From an uncultured Pelagibacteraceae bacterium (lineage in GTDB: Bacteria; Pseudomonadota; Alphaproteobacteria; Pelagibacterales; Pelagibacteraceae), in NCBI GenBank assembly GCA_902615435.1, contig CACMOZ010000002.1, forward strand, positions 108,192-172,191: a stretch of DNA of 64,000 nucleotides. Reading direction: 5' to 3'. Below, piece by piece: positions 62,432-64,000 of the stretch. The notes under the pieces are model-generated. The model was not told where the DNA came from and ran no database searches. It worked only from the letters and a program-made list of their open reading frames with translations. Each line of letters starts with the position of its first letter. Position 1 is the stretch's first letter. The position numbers and the translations under genes are program-made.

Positions 62432-63250
62432 ATGAACCAAAAATACAATGTATATCTTGTGTCTGATTCTACCGGTGAAACTCTTGATAGAATTTTCTTA
62501 TCCTTGAAGTCCCAATTTGCAAATTTTGATTATGAGAAAAAAGAATTTGCATTTATTAGGACAGAACAGCAAATCGACAAAATTATCAATGAATGCAATC
62601 AAATAGAGAATTCAATTATACTTTACACTATTGTAGAAACAAAGTTAGCTAAGTATTTGGCAAAACAAAGCGCAAAAAGCTCTGTACCTTGTTTTGGTGT
62701 GTTAGGTAATTTAATTTTGAGTTTCTCAAAACTTCTAAACCAAAAAGCTATACACAAACCTAGCGCTCAACACGTTTTGGATGATGATTATTATAAAAGA
62801 ATAGAAGCCATTCAATTTACAATGTCACATGATGATGGAAAAAAAGTAGATGATATAAATGATGCCGATGTGGTTTTATTGGGAGTAAGCAGAACAAGTA
62901 AAACACCAACCTCAATTTACTTAGCCAACAGAGGTTATAAAACTGTAAATATACCTTTAGTATTAGACCAAAATATTCCAAAAGATTTACTCATAAATAA
63001 ATCATCTTGCATTGTTGGCTTAGTAGCCGATCCAGAGAGATTATCAGATATTAGGCGTAACCGAGTTGCAATAATGAAAGATCAAAATCTTAAAGAATAT
63101 ACTGACTTAGGATCTATAAAAAAAGAAGTCGAAGACTCAAGAAGGTTATTTAAAAAAAATAATTGGCCAATTATAGATGTAACTAGAAGGTCAGTCGAGG
63201 AAACTGCTGCATCTATACTTAAAATTATGGAGATAATGAAAAATAAATGA
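62432..63250 (+). CDS. pyruvate, phosphate dikinase/PEP synthase regulatory protein (DUF299)
   Basis: This 272-residue kinase/pyrophosphorylase toggles PEP synthase or PPDK activity. It has YLVSDSTGETLDRIFLSL at residues 8-25, SAQHVLDDDYYKRIEAIQF near residue 112, the P-loop-like GVSRTSKTPTSIYLANRGYK near residue 150, and RRSVEETAASIL near the C-terminus. It is the homologue of Rickettsia RP001 that flanks the origin in alphaproteobacteria. It overlaps maf by 4 nt. Confidence 0.93.
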   Translation: MNQKYNVYLVSDSTGETLDRIFLSLKSQFANFDYEKKEFAFIRTEQQIDKIINECNQIENSIILYTIVETKLAKYLAKQSAKSSVPCFGVLGNLILSFSKLLNQKAIHKPSAQHVLDDDYYKRIEAIQFTMSHDDGKKVDDINDADVVLLGVSRTSKTPTSIYLANRGYKTVNIPLVLDQNIPKDLLINKSSCIVGLVADPERLSDIRRNRVAIMKDQNLKEYTDLGSIKKEVEDSRRLFKKNNWPIIDVTRRSVEETAASILKIMEIMKNK

Positions 63251-63831
63251 AAATTATATTAGCATCTAAAAGCGGTGTAAGAAAAAATATATTAGACAAA
63301 TACGGTATTGATAATGAAGTCATAGTTTCAAATGTAGATGAGGACGAGATAAAAGAATCTCTTTTAGCAGAAGGAGCAAATCCATTAATAATTTCAAAAA
63401 ATCTAGCTGAAATTAAATCAATTAAAGTAAGCAATATAAACCCTGATAGATTAGTTCTTGGAGCAGATAGCGTAATATCTTTAAACGAGGAGTTAATCAA
63501 TAAACCCAAATCAAGAAAAGAAGCATTCGATATTTTAAAAAAACTTAATAATTCAAAACATTATTTAATAAGTTCAGTGTGTTTTTCAAAAAATGGAGCA
63601 ATGATTTGGAATCATACGGATACTTCCGAACTTAAAATGAAGAAACTCAAGGAAATTGAGCTTTCTAAATATTTAACCAAAATAGAGACCAAAACCTTAC
63701 TTGCTTATGGCGTGTATCAAATAGAAGCAAGTGGATTAGAGCTTTTTGAGTATGTTAAAGGAGACAAAGATTCGATTATGGGTTTACCTATCAAAGAAAT
63801 AATTGATTATATAAAACAATATAAAAAATGA
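63247..63831 (+). CDS. maf: Maf-family nucleoside triphosphate pyrophosphatase
   Basis: This 194-residue protein has ILASKSGVRKNIL at residues 4-16, where the canonical S-x-x-R is preserved, and VLGADSVISLNEELINKP near residue 69 with the catalytic Asp. GVYQIEASG and GDKDSIMGLP lie near the C-terminus. Maf proteins hydrolyse non-canonical or modified NTPs. The start overlaps the DUF299 stop and the stop overlaps aroE (ATGA). Confidence 0.93.
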   Translation: MKIILASKSGVRKNILDKYGIDNEVIVSNVDEDEIKESLLAEGANPLIISKNLAEIKSIKVSNINPDRLVLGADSVISLNEELINKPKSRKEAFDILKKLNNSKHYLISSVCFSKNGAMIWNHTDTSELKMKKLKEIELSKYLTKIETKTLLAYGVYQIEASGLELFEYVKGDKDSIMGLPIKEIIDYIKQYKK

Positions 63832-64000
63832 AGAAAAATTTTGGAATAATTGGAAATCCTATAAAACATTCCTTATCACCAATTTTGCATAATTATTGGT
63901 TTAAAAAATATGGCATAGATGCCAATTATTCTGTGATAGAAGCGACAGAAAAAAATTTACCAGATATTGTAAAAAGAATTAGAGGTGGTTTTATAAATGG
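63828..64000 (+). CDS. aroE: shikimate dehydrogenase, N-terminal fragment (cut by window end)
   Basis: 57 codons are visible from ATG 63828. FGIIGNPIKHSLSPILHNYW at residues 5-24 is the shikimate-binding signature, and a downstream KYGIDANYSVIEA strand follows. The gene overlaps the maf stop as ATGA. The rest lies beyond the window. Confidence 0.93.
   Translation, partial: MKKNFGIIGNPIKHSLSPILHNYWFKKYGIDANYSVIEATEKNLPDIVKRIRGGFIN

Overview
The window looks like a chromosome segment of a SAR11-clade (Pelagibacterales) alphaproteobacterium. The evidence is a very AT-rich base composition, almost no spacer DNA, Lys/Asn/Ile-rich proteins, alphaproteobacterial gene order (hemE next to the DUF299 gene, rpe-heparinase-purH, hemDC divergent from tsaD) and typical SAR11 functions such as TRAP transport, glycolate oxidation and a DUF4212/SSS symporter. 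No insertion sequence, prophage, CRISPR array or rRNA was seen. One tRNA gene (Gly-GCC) is present.

Layout. 1-3.7 kb holds surface or polysaccharide-type genes: a truncated polytopic glycosyltransferase-like membrane protein, a secreted PQQ-type beta-propeller protein and two SAM methyltransferases. 3.7-16.7 kb is one tightly packed minus-strand run: ffh-rpsP-trmD-rplS-leuCDB-asd-sdhCDAB-mmsA-mdh. It is headed by a multibranched RNA structure upstream of ffh. dapF-ftsY run the other way at 16.8-18.6 kb. 18.6-32.9 kb is a catabolic and transport block on the minus strand: hydrolase, DMT exporter, amidase, TRAP transporter (dctP, terminator, dctQM), glycolate oxidase glcDEF with a 2-hydroxyacid dehydrogenase and an aminotransferase, an FMN 2-hydroxyacid oxidase and a PagL-like lipid A deacylase. 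32.9-37.1 kb is cytochrome c maturation (ccmCDEFGH), preceded by a rod-like structured element. 37.2-46.4 kb carries hspQ, yciB, a DUF2794 gene, a BI-1 family gene, an aldo/keto reductase, an IalB-like gene, argG, a psiE-like gene, folD, yggT, an mscS-type gene and hemDC. 46.4-53.4 kb carries tsaD, an EVE-domain gene, acs with a histone-like basic tail, an uncharacterised gene and a DUF4212 + SSS symporter pair. 53.4-58.4 kb carries rpe, a heparinase-like gene, purH, phhB, tRNA-Gly and a LON-domain gene. 58.4-62.2 kb is rho-hemJ-hemH-hemE. The 269-bp gap between hemE and the divergent DUF299 gene is the best candidate for the replication origin. Plus-strand DUF299, maf and aroE (cut by the window end) follow.

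Themes. Heme and cytochrome c synthesis (hemCD, hemEHJ, ccm, sdh), two-carbon metabolism (glycolate, glyoxylate, acetate) and core translation or secretion functions dominate. The most notable non-coding signals are the ffh leader RNA, the ccmC upstream rod, the hemE/DUF299 origin with repeated TTATNAACA boxes and 10-bp phased TTAA repeats, and a recurring promoter geometry (-10 box about 6 nt before the start codon) that implies leaderless mRNAs at many unit-leading genes.
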